From assembly GCA_012927625.1 (NCBI GenBank), contig JABBOV010000015.1, positions 32,273 to 96,272 on the forward strand: a DNA stretch of 64,000 nucleotides, in the 5' to 3' direction. The notes under the pieces are model-generated. The model saw only the letters and a program-made list of their open reading frames with translations, ran no database searches and had not been told where the DNA came from. Made by a program: the position numbers and the translations under genes. How positions within the stretch are numbered: the first letter of the stretch is position 1; each line of letters begins with the position of its first letter. This DNA is from Glaciimonas sp. GTDB taxonomy: Bacteria; Pseudomonadota; Gammaproteobacteria; Burkholderiales; Burkholderiaceae_D. Shown here piece by piece: positions 1 through 8,063 of this stretch.

Positions 1-172
1 ATACAATAATAATGCAGTATTTATTATATATGTTATTGGCAATCAAACTTGTAAACTGCAATTAAGCTGGGAATACTGCGTGCGTAAAGGGCAGCGGGCG
101 CGTTTTGGAAAGGCGACGAAGATGTCCTGCGTGAAGCCATGAACCAGGAAAATTGGGACTAAGCGCCACGGC

Positions 173-961
173 TCAAAGTGAAACATTCATGCCGAGTGGC
201 GGCGTGTACATCTCCTGTGTCATCAGGTCCACTCCGCAGGACAGCGATTCGATCCAGTCAAGAAATTGCCCGATGACCAAACTCCCCTTGAGCGGCGCAC
301 CATGTTGCGGCACGATCCATTCTGGATCGATGGCACGCACCATGTTGACCCAATATCGGCACACCTTGTTGGACACCATGTATCTGGTGTGAAAGCTGTG
401 CATGAAGGGCAAGTGCTGCGCAAAATCGGTCACTGGCGCAACCCGGTCACACGGCAGTATCGATGCGCCCATATCGCCTGAAAACAGGATGCGGCTGACT
501 GGGTCGTAAAATTGCAAATTCCCTTCGGAATGAAGGAAGTGTGCCGGCAGAATTTGGAATGCGGTCGAGCCGAATGGCAACAATGTGCCCTGATCTGGCA
601 CCGCAATGATGCGTCCTTCGGCCTTTCCCCGCGGGCAGAAATGCGGCACGAAGCGCGACCAGAGCGCTGAAATTAGCAACTTGGTTTCGGAGCCGGTCAG
701 CCAGCGCGGCAGCGAAGCGATAATGTCCGGGTCGGCATGTGAGGCAAAAATATATTTGAGTTTCTTGGGTGAAAAATACTTTGACATCGCTATGTACAGT
801 TCGTTGTAGGTCATCACCCCCCCCGGATCGAGCAGAATCCCGTTGCCGTCCTGCACGATCAGAAACTGGTTGGACTGTACAACTTCCCCCGCGCCTTCAT
901 CCGCGAGATCGGAAAACATGAGGCAGACATGTTGCTCGTTTTTAAAAAGTTCGAATACCAT
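173..961 (-). CDS. MBL-fold metallo-hydrolase, oxygen-binding diiron (ODP-type) protein
   Basis: This 262-aa protein has a complete metallo-beta-lactamase fold. HADPD (75-79) is the first metal motif, H141 and H144 lie in the next, SGDMGAS (161-167) supplies the bridging aspartate, and H220 sits in PQHGAP. The HxDxD-type motif and the FSGD motif resemble the diiron domain of flavodiiron proteins (ODP family). No flavodoxin or rubredoxin domain follows, so it is a stand-alone diiron domain. Family members bind or reduce O2 or NO, or act as sensors; the exact role here is unknown. ATG at 961 is the first in-frame start. Its neighbours (DUF2249 relic, universal stress protein) fit a low-oxygen or NO context. 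Confidence 0.8.
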   Translation of the reverse strand: MVFELFKNEQHVCLMFSDLADEGAGEVVQSNQFLIVQDGNGILLDPGGVMTYNELYIAMSKYFSPKKLKYIFASHADPDIIASLPRWLTGSETKLLISALWSRFVPHFCPRGKAEGRIIAVPDQGTLLPFGSTAFQILPAHFLHSEGNLQFYDPVSRILFSGDMGASILPCDRVAPVTDFAQHLPFMHSFHTRYMVSNKVCRYWVNMVRAIDPEWIVPQHGAPLKGSLVIGQFLDWIESLSCGVDLMTQEMYTPPLGMNVSL

Positions 962-1029
962 GGATGTTCCTACCGCTTAAAGCCATCATTATAGCCAGGC
1001 GTTTAGCCAGGCATTTTCGGCATGCAGCG

Positions 1030-1203
1030 ATTTTTGGCGCACTCTAAGCCTTGCTGCCGGGCGAAACCATGCGCTTCGGCAACGATCATGATCCACTACT
1101 ACTGCTGGCGCAAATCAATGAGCATTACGGCGCGGGCGTCTAGATTGCCTATGTATCGCGTGAGCCGGGTGAAATAGTCATTGATTTTCAGGTAATGCGT
1201 TAA
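1030..1203 (+). pseudogene. Decayed DUF2249 gene fragment
   Basis: Read in one frame, this stretch gives the core of a DUF2249 domain: IFGAL, a stop at 1045, then LLPGETMRFGNDHDPLLLL and, after a second stop at 1141, a tail ending VIDFQ. PGET...NDHDP is the family hallmark. Two in-frame stops and no plausible start or ribosome site upstream mean it cannot make a full protein. An intact DUF2249 gene is at 8536. The relic suggests the hemerythrin/DUF2249 system once had another copy here. Confidence 0.6.
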
Positions 1204-1236
1204 TTGATAGACTGCCTGCATTTAAAATGGCGTAGC

Positions 1237-1279
1237 TTGGCTACTATAGTGCGTTTGATTTACACTAACGCGTAGCCAA
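1237..1279. promoter_or_regulatory. Interrupted inverted repeat upstream of the universal stress gene
   Basis: The right arm AACGCGTAGCCAA (1267-1279) is matched on the left by TTGGCTAC (1237-1244) and GCGTT (1251-1255), separated by the six bases TATAGT. It lies 65 bp before the usp start and may be an operator or a leader hairpin. A TTGAT half-site (1255-1259) falls in the loop. Function is inferred from position only. Confidence 0.35.
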
Positions 1280-1343
1280 AGCAGGGCGTCATTGTTGCTC
1301 AATGCGCCTGCATAATCGATGTCATAACAGGGAAGGTAACAAT

Positions 1344-1796
1344 ATGTTCAAGACGATTCTGGTGCCAACGGATGGTTCATCCTTGTCCGATCAGGCTATT
1401 AATGCGGCGATTGAATTCGCGCAGACGACGGGCGGAAAAATTGTCGGCTTGTCGGTAGCCGAGCCCTATCCATACACGCCGTTGACCGATGGTTCGATTA
1501 CGGTGGACGCGAATAACTATGAAAAAAAAATGCAAGAAATGGCGCAAATGCACGTGCGCAAAATAGCGGATGCGGCACAAGCAGCAAATGTTCCGTGCGA
1601 AACCTGTGTGCGTCAATCTTTCAGCCCGCATGAAGAAATTATCAGCGTTGCCATCAAACACAATTGCGACGTTATTTTCATGGCGTCACATGGACGTAAA
1701 GGACTGAGCAGATTATTTGTTGGCAGCGAAACGCAAAAAGTGCTGGCCCATTCAACGATCCCGGTTCTAGTGTTCCGCCAGGGTTCGCCAGATTAA
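1344..1796 (+). CDS. Universal stress protein (UspA family)
   Basis: A 150-aa single-domain Usp protein. It begins MFKTILVPTDGS, the usual first strand with its aspartate, and carries the ATP-binding signature GxxGxxxxxxGS as GRKGLSRLFVGS near the C-terminus, so it is probably the nucleotide-binding type. The ATG at 1344 is preferred over the upstream ATG at 1302 because GGAAGG (1331-1336) lies seven bases before it and family homology starts there. Such proteins are often induced in anaerobic or stationary growth and commonly sit near denitrification genes. The binding partner is unknown. Confidence 0.88.
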   Translation: MFKTILVPTDGSSLSDQAINAAIEFAQTTGGKIVGLSVAEPYPYTPLTDGSITVDANNYEKKMQEMAQMHVRKIADAAQAANVPCETCVRQSFSPHEEIISVAIKHNCDVIFMASHGRKGLSRLFVGSETQKVLAHSTIPVLVFRQGSPD

Positions 1797-1934
1797 GAGG
1801 TTCGCGGATTGACAATTAACTGTTAGTAATTAACAGGCAAAGCCCTGCAGACTGGGCTTGCAGTTCCGTGTTGCGCCTGAGTCTCACCTGTGTGCCGCAA
1901 CTCTTCTGACGCTGGAAAAATCGAAACCTTCCCC

Positions 1935-2315
1935 ATGAGTTACCTCGCCCTAAAACATTTCCACATCACTTGCGCGGCACTCAGCGGCGGTTTATTTTTG
2001 TTGCGTGGGTTTTGGATGCTAGTGGATTCGTCCATTCTGCAACGGCGCTGGGTCAGGATTGCGCCGCATGTCATCGATACCTTGCTGCTCACCAGCGCGT
2101 TGGTTATGGTGTTCTGGAGCGGCCAGTATCCGTTTGTACAGAATTGGTTGACGGCCAAAGTCATCGCTTTGGTGGTCTATATCGGACTGGGTACCGTGGC
2201 GTTAAAACGCGGCAAAACCAAGGCGGTTCGAGTGGCTGCGTTTATCAGCGCACTGCTGGTATTTGCCTACATTGTGGGTGTGGCGCTGACCCGGCAGGCA
2301 GCGATTATCGGGTAA
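1935..2315 (+). CDS. SirB family membrane protein
   Basis: A 126-aa integral membrane protein with about four hydrophobic segments. It begins MSYLALKHFHITCAALSGG; the conserved KxxHxxxxxxS start and the central RWVRIAPHVIDTLLL segment are typical of the SirB family (named after the invasion gene expression regulator SirB2, although most members are simple membrane proteins of unknown role). The ATG at 1935 is chosen because family similarity begins there; the upstream ATG at 1890 would add 15 unrelated residues. It follows usp on the same strand after 138 bp. Confidence 0.8.
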   Translation: MSYLALKHFHITCAALSGGLFLLRGFWMLVDSSILQRRWVRIAPHVIDTLLLTSALVMVFWSGQYPFVQNWLTAKVIALVVYIGLGTVALKRGKTKAVRVAAFISALLVFAYIVGVALTRQAAIIG

Positions 2316-2469
2316 TGCAAAATCACTCTACATATCTGTTCTCATAGACGCTTCCTGTCACGTTTGCTCTTGGCAGAAATTTTCTAATACTTTTAACTGC
2401 ATTTAATTAACATACTGCAATATGTATTATTAATATACGCAATAAAATAAAGCGGAAAGTGGTGTATTT

Positions 2470-2955
2470 TTAAAAGTTATCAGGGAGTATATTGGATTCT
2501 GTGAGTGACGTTATGCACATGGCTATTTTTTCCGTGCCTTTTGTGCCTTTTATGGACAAGTTCGTAACAACAGTTAACTGGGGTTTCAGATCTGCCACCA
2601 CACGGGCGATTACGGTCTCTGCCTGCACCGGGTCAAAATCTTCATGAAGTCGTTTTTTGACGCCGTACTCTTGCAGTTGGTGATAACTATCCGGCGTAAT
2701 GTCGTGCCGCGACAGACAATTCCTGGCGCACGCCAGCGCGCAACCGTCGAGTGCGATAATGCGGCGACCGGATTTTGCAATTTTCAGCAGGTACGGTACG
2801 TCGCCCCCGATGCCGGCGATGCACGACATTTCGGCCACGCCGCGTCTATCGAGTTGCAAGGCGACGTGGTTGGCCAGTTGCGCCGCGCTCGAACAACCGG
2901 AGCACGAGTAGACCAGCGGTAGAATTGCAGTTTCCGCGGCATCTTTCGCACGCAT
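2470..2955 (-). CDS. DGC-domain putative zinc-binding protein
   Basis: A 161-aa cysteine-rich protein. YSCSGCSSAAQLAN near the N-terminus, an AEMSCIAGIGG segment and the diagnostic DGCALACARNCL stretch place it in the DGC family. The four to six conserved cysteines are thought to bind zinc or another metal. The family often occurs beside anaerobic respiration and selenium or sulfur genes, but no reaction is established. The last 30 residues are not family-typical. It is transcribed in the same direction as ubiT, whose start lies downstream at 3483. Confidence 0.75.
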   Translation of the reverse strand: MRAKDAAETAILPLVYSCSGCSSAAQLANHVALQLDRRGVAEMSCIAGIGGDVPYLLKIAKSGRRIIALDGCALACARNCLSRHDITPDSYHQLQEYGVKKRLHEDFDPVQAETVIARVVADLKPQLTVVTNLSIKGTKGTEKIAMCITSLTESNILPDNF

Positions 2956-3012
2956 GAAAAAATCCTTTTTCTTTAAAAATTCTAAAAACCTGCACTGCTG
3001 TTACCGTAAAAA

Positions 3013-3483
3013 TCACGCTTTCAGTTTCGCTTTCATGCGTGCCATCATATTTTCTGGTGACAACTGGCTCAGGTGAAAAACCGGTAGTTCAATTGCATCG
3101 ATGGTGTTTTTCATCAGCAAACCGAGTTCGGTGTCGCCTTCCATCGAAAGCCGCCTGCTGAAAAACAAAGTATCGGGGTCTTCCTGACGCTGCGCCAACA
3201 ACAGGAAATCATGCGCACTGGCGCTAATTGTCAGATCGGCCGCGCCCATGTTGCGGCAGGCAGAAAAGCTCTTGTGCATCCATTGAAAGTCAAACGACAA
3301 TTGCGCGTCGCGAACCGTGATGCGCATTTTTTTATCGACAAGCGAATCTCGCACATCGGCTGGCAAACTCTTTAAAAGCGCCAGATTCAATGCGGTAACA
3401 AATAAGAACGAGCCCGGATAAGCGGGCAATAGCGACAGCAATTTGCCCACTTGTTTTGGTATCACGTAACGGCTTTGATGCAT
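3013..3483 (-). CDS. ubiT: Ubiquinone biosynthesis accessory lipid carrier UbiT (SCP2 domain)
   Basis: A 156-aa SCP2-like sterol-carrier protein. Residues about 25-150 form the SCP2 fold, with a hydrophobic entry segment (PAYPGSFLFVTALNLALL) and a conserved central MRITVRDAQLSFDF strand. In E. coli UbiT works with UbiU and UbiV in oxygen-independent ubiquinone synthesis, probably presenting the lipid intermediate. The assignment rests on fold plus context: ubiV and ubiU lie upstream on the same strand, with only a hemolysin-III gene in between. It begins 15 bp after the stop of that gene, so the genes may share a transcript. Confidence 0.85.
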   Translation of the reverse strand: MHQSRYVIPKQVGKLLSLLPAYPGSFLFVTALNLALLKSLPADVRDSLVDKKMRITVRDAQLSFDFQWMHKSFSACRNMGAADLTISASAHDFLLLAQRQEDPDTLFFSRRLSMEGDTELGLLMKNTIDAIELPVFHLSQLSPENMMARMKAKLKA

Positions 3484-3498
3484 GAGTACTCCCGATTT

Positions 3499-4116
3499 TT
3501 ATACTACGTAGAGCAATACGGCAAAGTAATGGCAGGCGCTGCCACCGAGGACGAATAGGTGCCAGACGCCATGTCCATGGCGTATTCTTGTGTCGTACAC
3601 ATAAAAAATAATGCCAATCGTATAAAGTAGACCGCCCGCTGCCAGCCAGGCAAATCCTGCCAAGGTCAGAGCCGATATCAGAGGCATAATCGCCACCAGC
3701 GCCAGCCATCCCATCAGAATGTAAATTATCAGCGACAACAGGCGCGCCCCTTTGGCGAACCAGATTTCCTGCACAATTCCCAGCAGTGCCAAGCCCCATA
3801 CCGCGCCGAACAAGGACCAGCCCCAGGCGCCGCGCAGCGTCACCAGCACAAAAGGGGTATAGCTGCCTGCAATCAACAGATAAATTGCACAATGATCGAA
3901 CTTGCGCAGAACATCCTTGGCCGGCCCGCGCGCGCTGTGATACACGGTGGAGCCGACATACAGTGTCAACAGCATCGCGCCATAGATGCTGAAGCTGACG
4001 ATTTTCCACGGGTCGCCCAGGCGCGCGGCGAGCACAATCAGCAGCACTGACCCGATTGCGGCCAGTACCGCACCGATCAAATGGCTGATACTGTTGAATT
4101 TTTCACCGTAATACAT
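3499..4116 (-). CDS. Hemolysin III / PAQR family membrane protein (TrhA-like)
   Basis: A 205-aa seven-helix membrane protein. GEKFNSISHLIGA at the N-terminus, the S-x-x-Y-H motif in GSTVYHSARG, RKFDHCAIYLLIAGSYTPF, and the C-terminal histidine pair in GVWHLFVLGGSACHY are the conserved PAQR/hemolysin-III features; these Ser, Asp and His residues form the metal site of the family. Bacterial members are linked to membrane-lipid homeostasis rather than proven haemolysis. It sits between ubiV and ubiT on the same strand, which may reflect a shared membrane or lipid role or simply insertion into the locus. Confidence 0.88.
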   Translation of the reverse strand: MYYGEKFNSISHLIGAVLAAIGSVLLIVLAARLGDPWKIVSFSIYGAMLLTLYVGSTVYHSARGPAKDVLRKFDHCAIYLLIAGSYTPFVLVTLRGAWGWSLFGAVWGLALLGIVQEIWFAKGARLLSLIIYILMGWLALVAIMPLISALTLAGFAWLAAGGLLYTIGIIFYVYDTRIRHGHGVWHLFVLGGSACHYFAVLLYVV

Positions 4117-4206
4117 ACAGCTAAAGCTCCTTCAAAAATCTGCTGCGCACGAACTGTAGCGCTGGTCATGATTTCGGGAGGAGTCTATCCGTTCTTCCAT
4201 CCACGA

Positions 4207-5097
4207 TTATGCAACTAGCAGTTCAAGGCCCGGTTTTCCATACCAGTAACCGTTGCAGGCTTGGTCTGGCATTATTGTACGCATCGTTTCCATTGCTTCG
4301 ATCGGTGACGCCTGCTGCGCCAGCACTGCATGGAATAGCGTGATGATATCCTCGGTGTGCTGGGACTGCGGGCTAATCCGCACCACGTCCACACCCAAGT
4401 CGCGCATTTGGGTTAGTTCATTGACCAAATTGTAGACCAGTGCGGATTGGGTCTGGATGCCGTTAAGTACCAGAAAATCCTTGCTTTCGCGGGTTTGCAG
4501 CATCAATCCATCAGCATAATCCATGCAGACGAACTGGCAATTATCTTTCGGCAGGTTGTGGTGCCGTGCAGTAAAACAGCGCGCCGAGAATGCTAGCGGC
4601 ATGCGGCCGTAAGCGAATACTTCGGTTTCCATTCCCTTTGGCCGACTAGCCTGCATCTGCGCCAGATCATCGCGGTTCATTTCAAGCGGCATTACCCAGC
4701 GTTTGGCACCCAGACCGGCAACAAGTTCAAGCGCAGGGGGGTTATATAAATTAAGGTGCTGTCCAGCAATGAAAGGAGTTTTGGCGCTCAAACAATGCAC
4801 CGCACCCATATCGTTGGCTTCGACCGTGAATGCGCCAGTTTCGGTAATCTTGCGCAAGGTGACGGTGTCCGTGCCGGACTCGATCAGTACCAGCGTTGAC
4901 AGCACTACTTCTTTACCGGCAGCACGCAAGCTTTCGGCAATTGTCAGCCAATCGGAAAGGCGTAATTCATGGCGGCGCGAACATACCGTTTCGCCCAGAT
5001 AGACGATATCGACGGCGGAGTTGGCGATGGTTTCATAGAACTTGAATACGTCATCGCGGCTCCAGTAATACAGTATCGGACCTAAAGCAAGTTTCAA
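4207..5097 (-). CDS. ubiV: Oxygen-independent ubiquinone hydroxylation protein UbiV (U32 family)
   Basis: A 296-aa U32-peptidase-family protein that matches E. coli UbiV along its length. The four Fe-S cysteines are present as C39, C174, C187 and C191, with the same spacing as in E. coli. UbiV forms a [4Fe-4S] heterodimer with UbiU and carries out anaerobic ring hydroxylation of ubiquinone precursors. The start is TTG at 5097: AGGAG lies eight bases upstream, and the family N-terminus (MK-x-x-LGP) begins exactly there. It is followed by the hemolysin-III gene and ubiT, and preceded by ubiU 138 bp upstream. Confidence 0.95.
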   Translation of the reverse strand: MKLALGPILYYWSRDDVFKFYETIANSAVDIVYLGETVCSRRHELRLSDWLTIAESLRAAGKEVVLSTLVLIESGTDTVTLRKITETGAFTVEANDMGAVHCLSAKTPFIAGQHLNLYNPPALELVAGLGAKRWVMPLEMNRDDLAQMQASRPKGMETEVFAYGRMPLAFSARCFTARHHNLPKDNCQFVCMDYADGLMLQTRESKDFLVLNGIQTQSALVYNLVNELTQMRDLGVDVVRISPQSQHTEDIITLFHAVLAQQASPIEAMETMRTIMPDQACNGYWYGKPGLELLVA

Positions 5098-5235
5098 AAT
5101 GCATTCTCCTGTGCAGTTATTTTTTCACCATCAACCGTGAACGCGAAGGCAATTGTGGACAAGATGCAGGCAGTACGGAGGACTGTAATTGCAACTAGCG
5201 AAGCCCACAAAGTGCACTATTGAATTGAAAATATA

Positions 5236-6294
5236 TTATTTCCAAGGGCGGTGATACGCCCCTAATGTGTGTTGTTGCCCTTCGGCCACCTTGTCCAGAT
5301 CCGTCATCCAGACCGGCTTAACAGAATAACGCTGCAGGTTTTCGCGGCAGCTATCGATTGCTTCGCGCCAAACCTTGGTCACTTGCGCGGTATAGGCAGG
5401 ACTGCGTTGGCGCCCTTCGATCTTGATTGCGCTCACGCCCATGCGCATTAATTGCGGCAATAACTCCAGCGTGTTTAGGCTGGTGGGTTCTTCAATTGCA
5501 TAATAATTTTCGCCGCGGACATCGAAACGACCTTTGCACAAGGTCGGATAACCGGCGTTTTCGCCATCGGCGTAACGATCAATCAGTACGCCATTCAAGC
5601 GCGACTCTAATCCCTTTGGTGTTTGTTGCCAGCGCACCGATTTGGCCGGCGAGCAGACGCCGTGCGTGTTTGGTGCTTCGCCTGTGACGTAAGAAGATAG
5701 CGCGCAGCGGCCTTCCACCATCACGCACAAACTGCCGAAGCCGAAGACTTCAATTTCGACCGGAGTTTTCTTGCTCACTTGTTCCACTTGTGCCAACGAC
5801 AGCACACGCGGCAATACCGCGCGCGCTATGCCAAAGTGCTGGTGATAAAAATTGATGGCTTCAAAATTGGTGGCAGAACCTTGTACCGAAAGATGCAGGC
5901 GCAAGTTGGGATAATGCGATACCGCGTACTGCATTAATCCCGGGTCGGCCAGTATCACAGCATCAACTCCGGCATTGGCGGCGCGGTCAATTGCAGTGCG
6001 CCACTTCTGCCAACCCGACGCCTGCGGATAGGTGTTCAGGGCTAGCAATATTTTGCAGCCCCGGTCATGCGCGTAACGAATGCCGGTAGCGATGGTGGCA
6101 TCGTCAAAATTCAGACCGGCAAAGTTGCGCGCATTAGTGGCATCGCGAAAGCCCAGATAGACGCAATCGGCACCGTTGTCGACTGCGGCTTTAAGCGCAG
6201 GCAAACTACCGGCTGGGCAGACCAATTCCATTTTTTCTGTGGCAGAGGTTGCCACTTCGTTTGCGGGCAAGATATCAGCGGGTGTATTCGTCAT
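5236..6294 (-). CDS. ubiU: Oxygen-independent ubiquinone hydroxylation protein UbiU (U32 family)
   Basis: A U32-family protein highly similar to E. coli UbiU from MELVCPAGSLPALKAAVDNG onward. The four cluster cysteines fall in GSLC, EGRC, GVCS and LCKGRF. It pairs with UbiV in anaerobic ubiquinone synthesis, which in proteobacteria supports nitrate respiration and denitrification. The open frame runs back to 6372, but the ATG at 6294 is more plausible; the ATG at 6231 corresponds exactly to the E. coli start and would give 331 residues, the E. coli length. None of these starts has a strong ribosome site. The gene follows the nitronate-monooxygenase-like gene on the same strand. Confidence 0.93.
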   Translation of the reverse strand: MTNTPADILPANEVATSATEKMELVCPAGSLPALKAAVDNGADCVYLGFRDATNARNFAGLNFDDATIATGIRYAHDRGCKILLALNTYPQASGWQKWRTAIDRAANAGVDAVILADPGLMQYAVSHYPNLRLHLSVQGSATNFEAINFYHQHFGIARAVLPRVLSLAQVEQVSKKTPVEIEVFGFGSLCVMVEGRCALSSYVTGEAPNTHGVCSPAKSVRWQQTPKGLESRLNGVLIDRYADGENAGYPTLCKGRFDVRGENYYAIEEPTSLNTLELLPQLMRMGVSAIKIEGRQRSPAYTAQVTKVWREAIDSCRENLQRYSVKPVWMTDLDKVAEGQQHTLGAYHRPWK

Positions 6295-6414
6295 GGTCAA
6301 CTTATAAGTGGCACTGTGCCAGTGTGAATGCGTATTGACGGCCTCATTTAATTTAGGTCGTAGTAAGCTCAATTTGTCCGGTTTGCAGTAAGTCAGCGAT
6401 TAGCTGCATTTCCA

Positions 6415-7620
6415 TCATGACGGCAGCAGATATTGTTCCAATGATCGTTCTTTCAGATCGGTTGGTCTTTGCCCGGTTAGCATGTATTGCATTAGTTCTT
6501 GTACCGATCTGATCGCATTACCGAAGGGTAATTCTTCAGAGCCACGGAAGAAGAGGCCGCGCTTGATGTCGCCATTCACGGCGAAAGCGAGCTGGGTGTC
6601 GATGCAGAATTGGCCGGCCTTGGCGATGCCGTCACGCCAGCCGCACTGGATCAGACATTCGAAGCCCATCGTGCAGGGTTTTGCCTTGGCGATGCCTTTT
6701 AGCTTCGCTTCCTTGTCCAGATAATTCGCCAGCCACGGAGTGCGCACTGCGCGCGCCGGTAACCCTGTGTTGCTGATGAAGGTCACGATATCTTCCGGCC
6801 GGGCCTCAACCAAAACTTTTTTGAAGTTGGGATGGGCGTCGCCTTCCTTTGTTACTGCGAATGGTGTGCCAAGCTGGACTGCACTTGCGCCCAGAGCAAG
6901 TAGTTCGCGTACTTCCTGGTGGTTATTAATGCCGCCGGCAGCAATCAACGGAATACGTTCGCGCTCAAGGCCAAGCTGCTTGAATAATTCTAGCGTGCCT
7001 TCGAGCACGGTAGGGAAGGCGAAACGCGAGTCGGCTACCTCTTGCGGATTTGCCGCGCCCAAATGTCCACCTGCATAACGCGGGTTTTCAATCACGATGG
7101 CGTCGGGCAAGCGATTTTTGCGCATCCATTTTTTTAGTATCAGCGCGATGCCGCGCACGTCGGACAGAATCGGAATCAGCGCGACCTTCGGATAGTGCGC
7201 AGTCAGCTCCGGCAAATCCAGCGGCAAACCGGCGCCGACTACTATTGCATCAATGCCGCTGGCACACGCCTGGCGCACCGAGGATGCATATTCGGACACC
7301 GCCCGCATGACGTTGACGGCAAGCATGCCGCAACCATCGGCCAGTGCGCGCGCCGCCTTGATTTCCCGATCCAGCGCAATAAGGTTGACGCTATCGATCA
7401 ATTCCTTGTCACGCGAACGGTGAGTTTGCGCCATCAAATCCGGGTGGTGGCGGCGCAGGTCGACGCTGGAAATGGTGCCAACAGCACCGAACTTTGCCAC
7501 GGTGCCGGCTAACCGGTGTGCCGAGATGCCGATGCCCATGCCACCTTGAACGATGGGCAGCAATAATTTATCTTTGAGTCTGAATTTGCGTAAAGGGTGT
7601 GGTAATGCAATTTGCAGCAC
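6415..7620 (-). CDS. Nitronate monooxygenase-like NAD(P)H/FMN oxidoreductase
   Basis: A 401-aa TIM-barrel flavoprotein of the 2-nitropropane dioxygenase/NMO family. LPIVQGGMGIGIS near residue 25 is the FMN-binding start, followed by GAVGTISSVD, ENPRYAGGHLG with the catalytic-type histidine, and the phosphate loop AAGGINNHQEVRELLALGA. The C-terminal 100 residues with clustered cysteines (KPCTMGFECLIQCGW) mark a longer subclass that need not oxidise nitronates. Experimentally characterised relatives include nitronate oxidases and quinone or enoyl reductases. It lies directly upstream of ubiU in the same direction, so a role in quinone or redox metabolism is possible but unproven. Confidence 0.8.
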   Translation of the reverse strand: MLQIALPHPLRKFRLKDKLLLPIVQGGMGIGISAHRLAGTVAKFGAVGTISSVDLRRHHPDLMAQTHRSRDKELIDSVNLIALDREIKAARALADGCGMLAVNVMRAVSEYASSVRQACASGIDAIVVGAGLPLDLPELTAHYPKVALIPILSDVRGIALILKKWMRKNRLPDAIVIENPRYAGGHLGAANPQEVADSRFAFPTVLEGTLELFKQLGLERERIPLIAAGGINNHQEVRELLALGASAVQLGTPFAVTKEGDAHPNFKKVLVEARPEDIVTFISNTGLPARAVRTPWLANYLDKEAKLKGIAKAKPCTMGFECLIQCGWRDGIAKAGQFCIDTQLAFAVNGDIKRGLFFRGSEELPFGNAIRSVQELMQYMLTGQRPTDLKERSLEQYLLPS

Positions 7621-7825
7621 AATAATCCTTGTTGTTGCCGGTCCGCACGAATAACTCGAACCGGCACTGCTACTTCATAAAAACTGATTTAATACTGATT
7701 TGAGGCAGGGTAGTTGTTCGCCCCGCAACCGCTCAAAACCGCCATGACAATCCCGTTATATTGGTGGTAATAGTTACGCTCGGCGCGCTTGATCTACCTG
7801 CCCTGAGCGCTTCCGAAGTATCATA

Positions 7826-7871
7826 AAATCATGGGAGTATGATTAAAAAAATAGTTATTTACCCATGATTT
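7826..7871. promoter_or_regulatory. Long inverted repeat in the hemerythrin upstream region
   Basis: AAATCATGGG (7826-7835) and CCCATGATTT (7862-7871) are perfect 10-bp arms around a 26-base A-rich spacer. It lies in the 443-bp gap between the divergent flavoprotein (start 7620) and hemerythrin (start 8064) genes, about 125 bp upstream of the FNR-type box. The right arm includes TACCCAT, which fits the NarL heptamer TACYYMT, but a 7-bp match is weak evidence. It could be an operator or a hairpin. The rest of the gap shows nothing recognisable apart from the FNR-type box. Confidence 0.35.
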
Positions 7872-7992
7872 AAAGGCTATCTGAAAAATACACCTGCTTT
7901 ATGTTGGATATGGCGTAGGCAGGACGAGCACGCGAAATGTGGCGGTTGCATATCAGCCCGGTTATTCTAGACTGCCATGAGCCTAGGAATCC

Positions 7993-8006
7993 TTAATATA
8001 GATCAA
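7993..8006. promoter_or_regulatory. FNR/Dnr-type operator before the hemerythrin operon
   Basis: TTAATATAGATCAA matches the FNR/Dnr consensus TTGAT-N4-ATCAA at 9 of 10 fixed positions. GAGAAT (8030-8035) sits about where a -10 box belongs if the operator is centred near -41.5 (class II activation), which would put transcription start near 8041. A Crp/Fnr regulator is encoded at the far end of the same operon region (10088-10780). Confidence 0.65.
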
Positions 8007-8063
8007 TGAGACGGGGCAAGGCTTGATGTGAGAATGACTTTTCGTCCAACTCAGGTGCATACC

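Noticed and set aside
88..162. Short frame ending FWKGDEDVLREAMNQENWD that could be the tail of a gene
   Set aside because: It is closed by a stop at 85-87, matches no recognised family, and has no start or ribosome site.
1255..1268. TTGATTTACACTAA as an FNR box for usp
   Set aside because: Only one half-site is intact; the other half has two mismatches, and it lies inside another repeat.
7257..7273. CTGGCACACGCCTGGCG resembling a sigma-54 promoter
   Set aside because: It lies within the coding region of the flavoprotein and lacks a fitting downstream gene.
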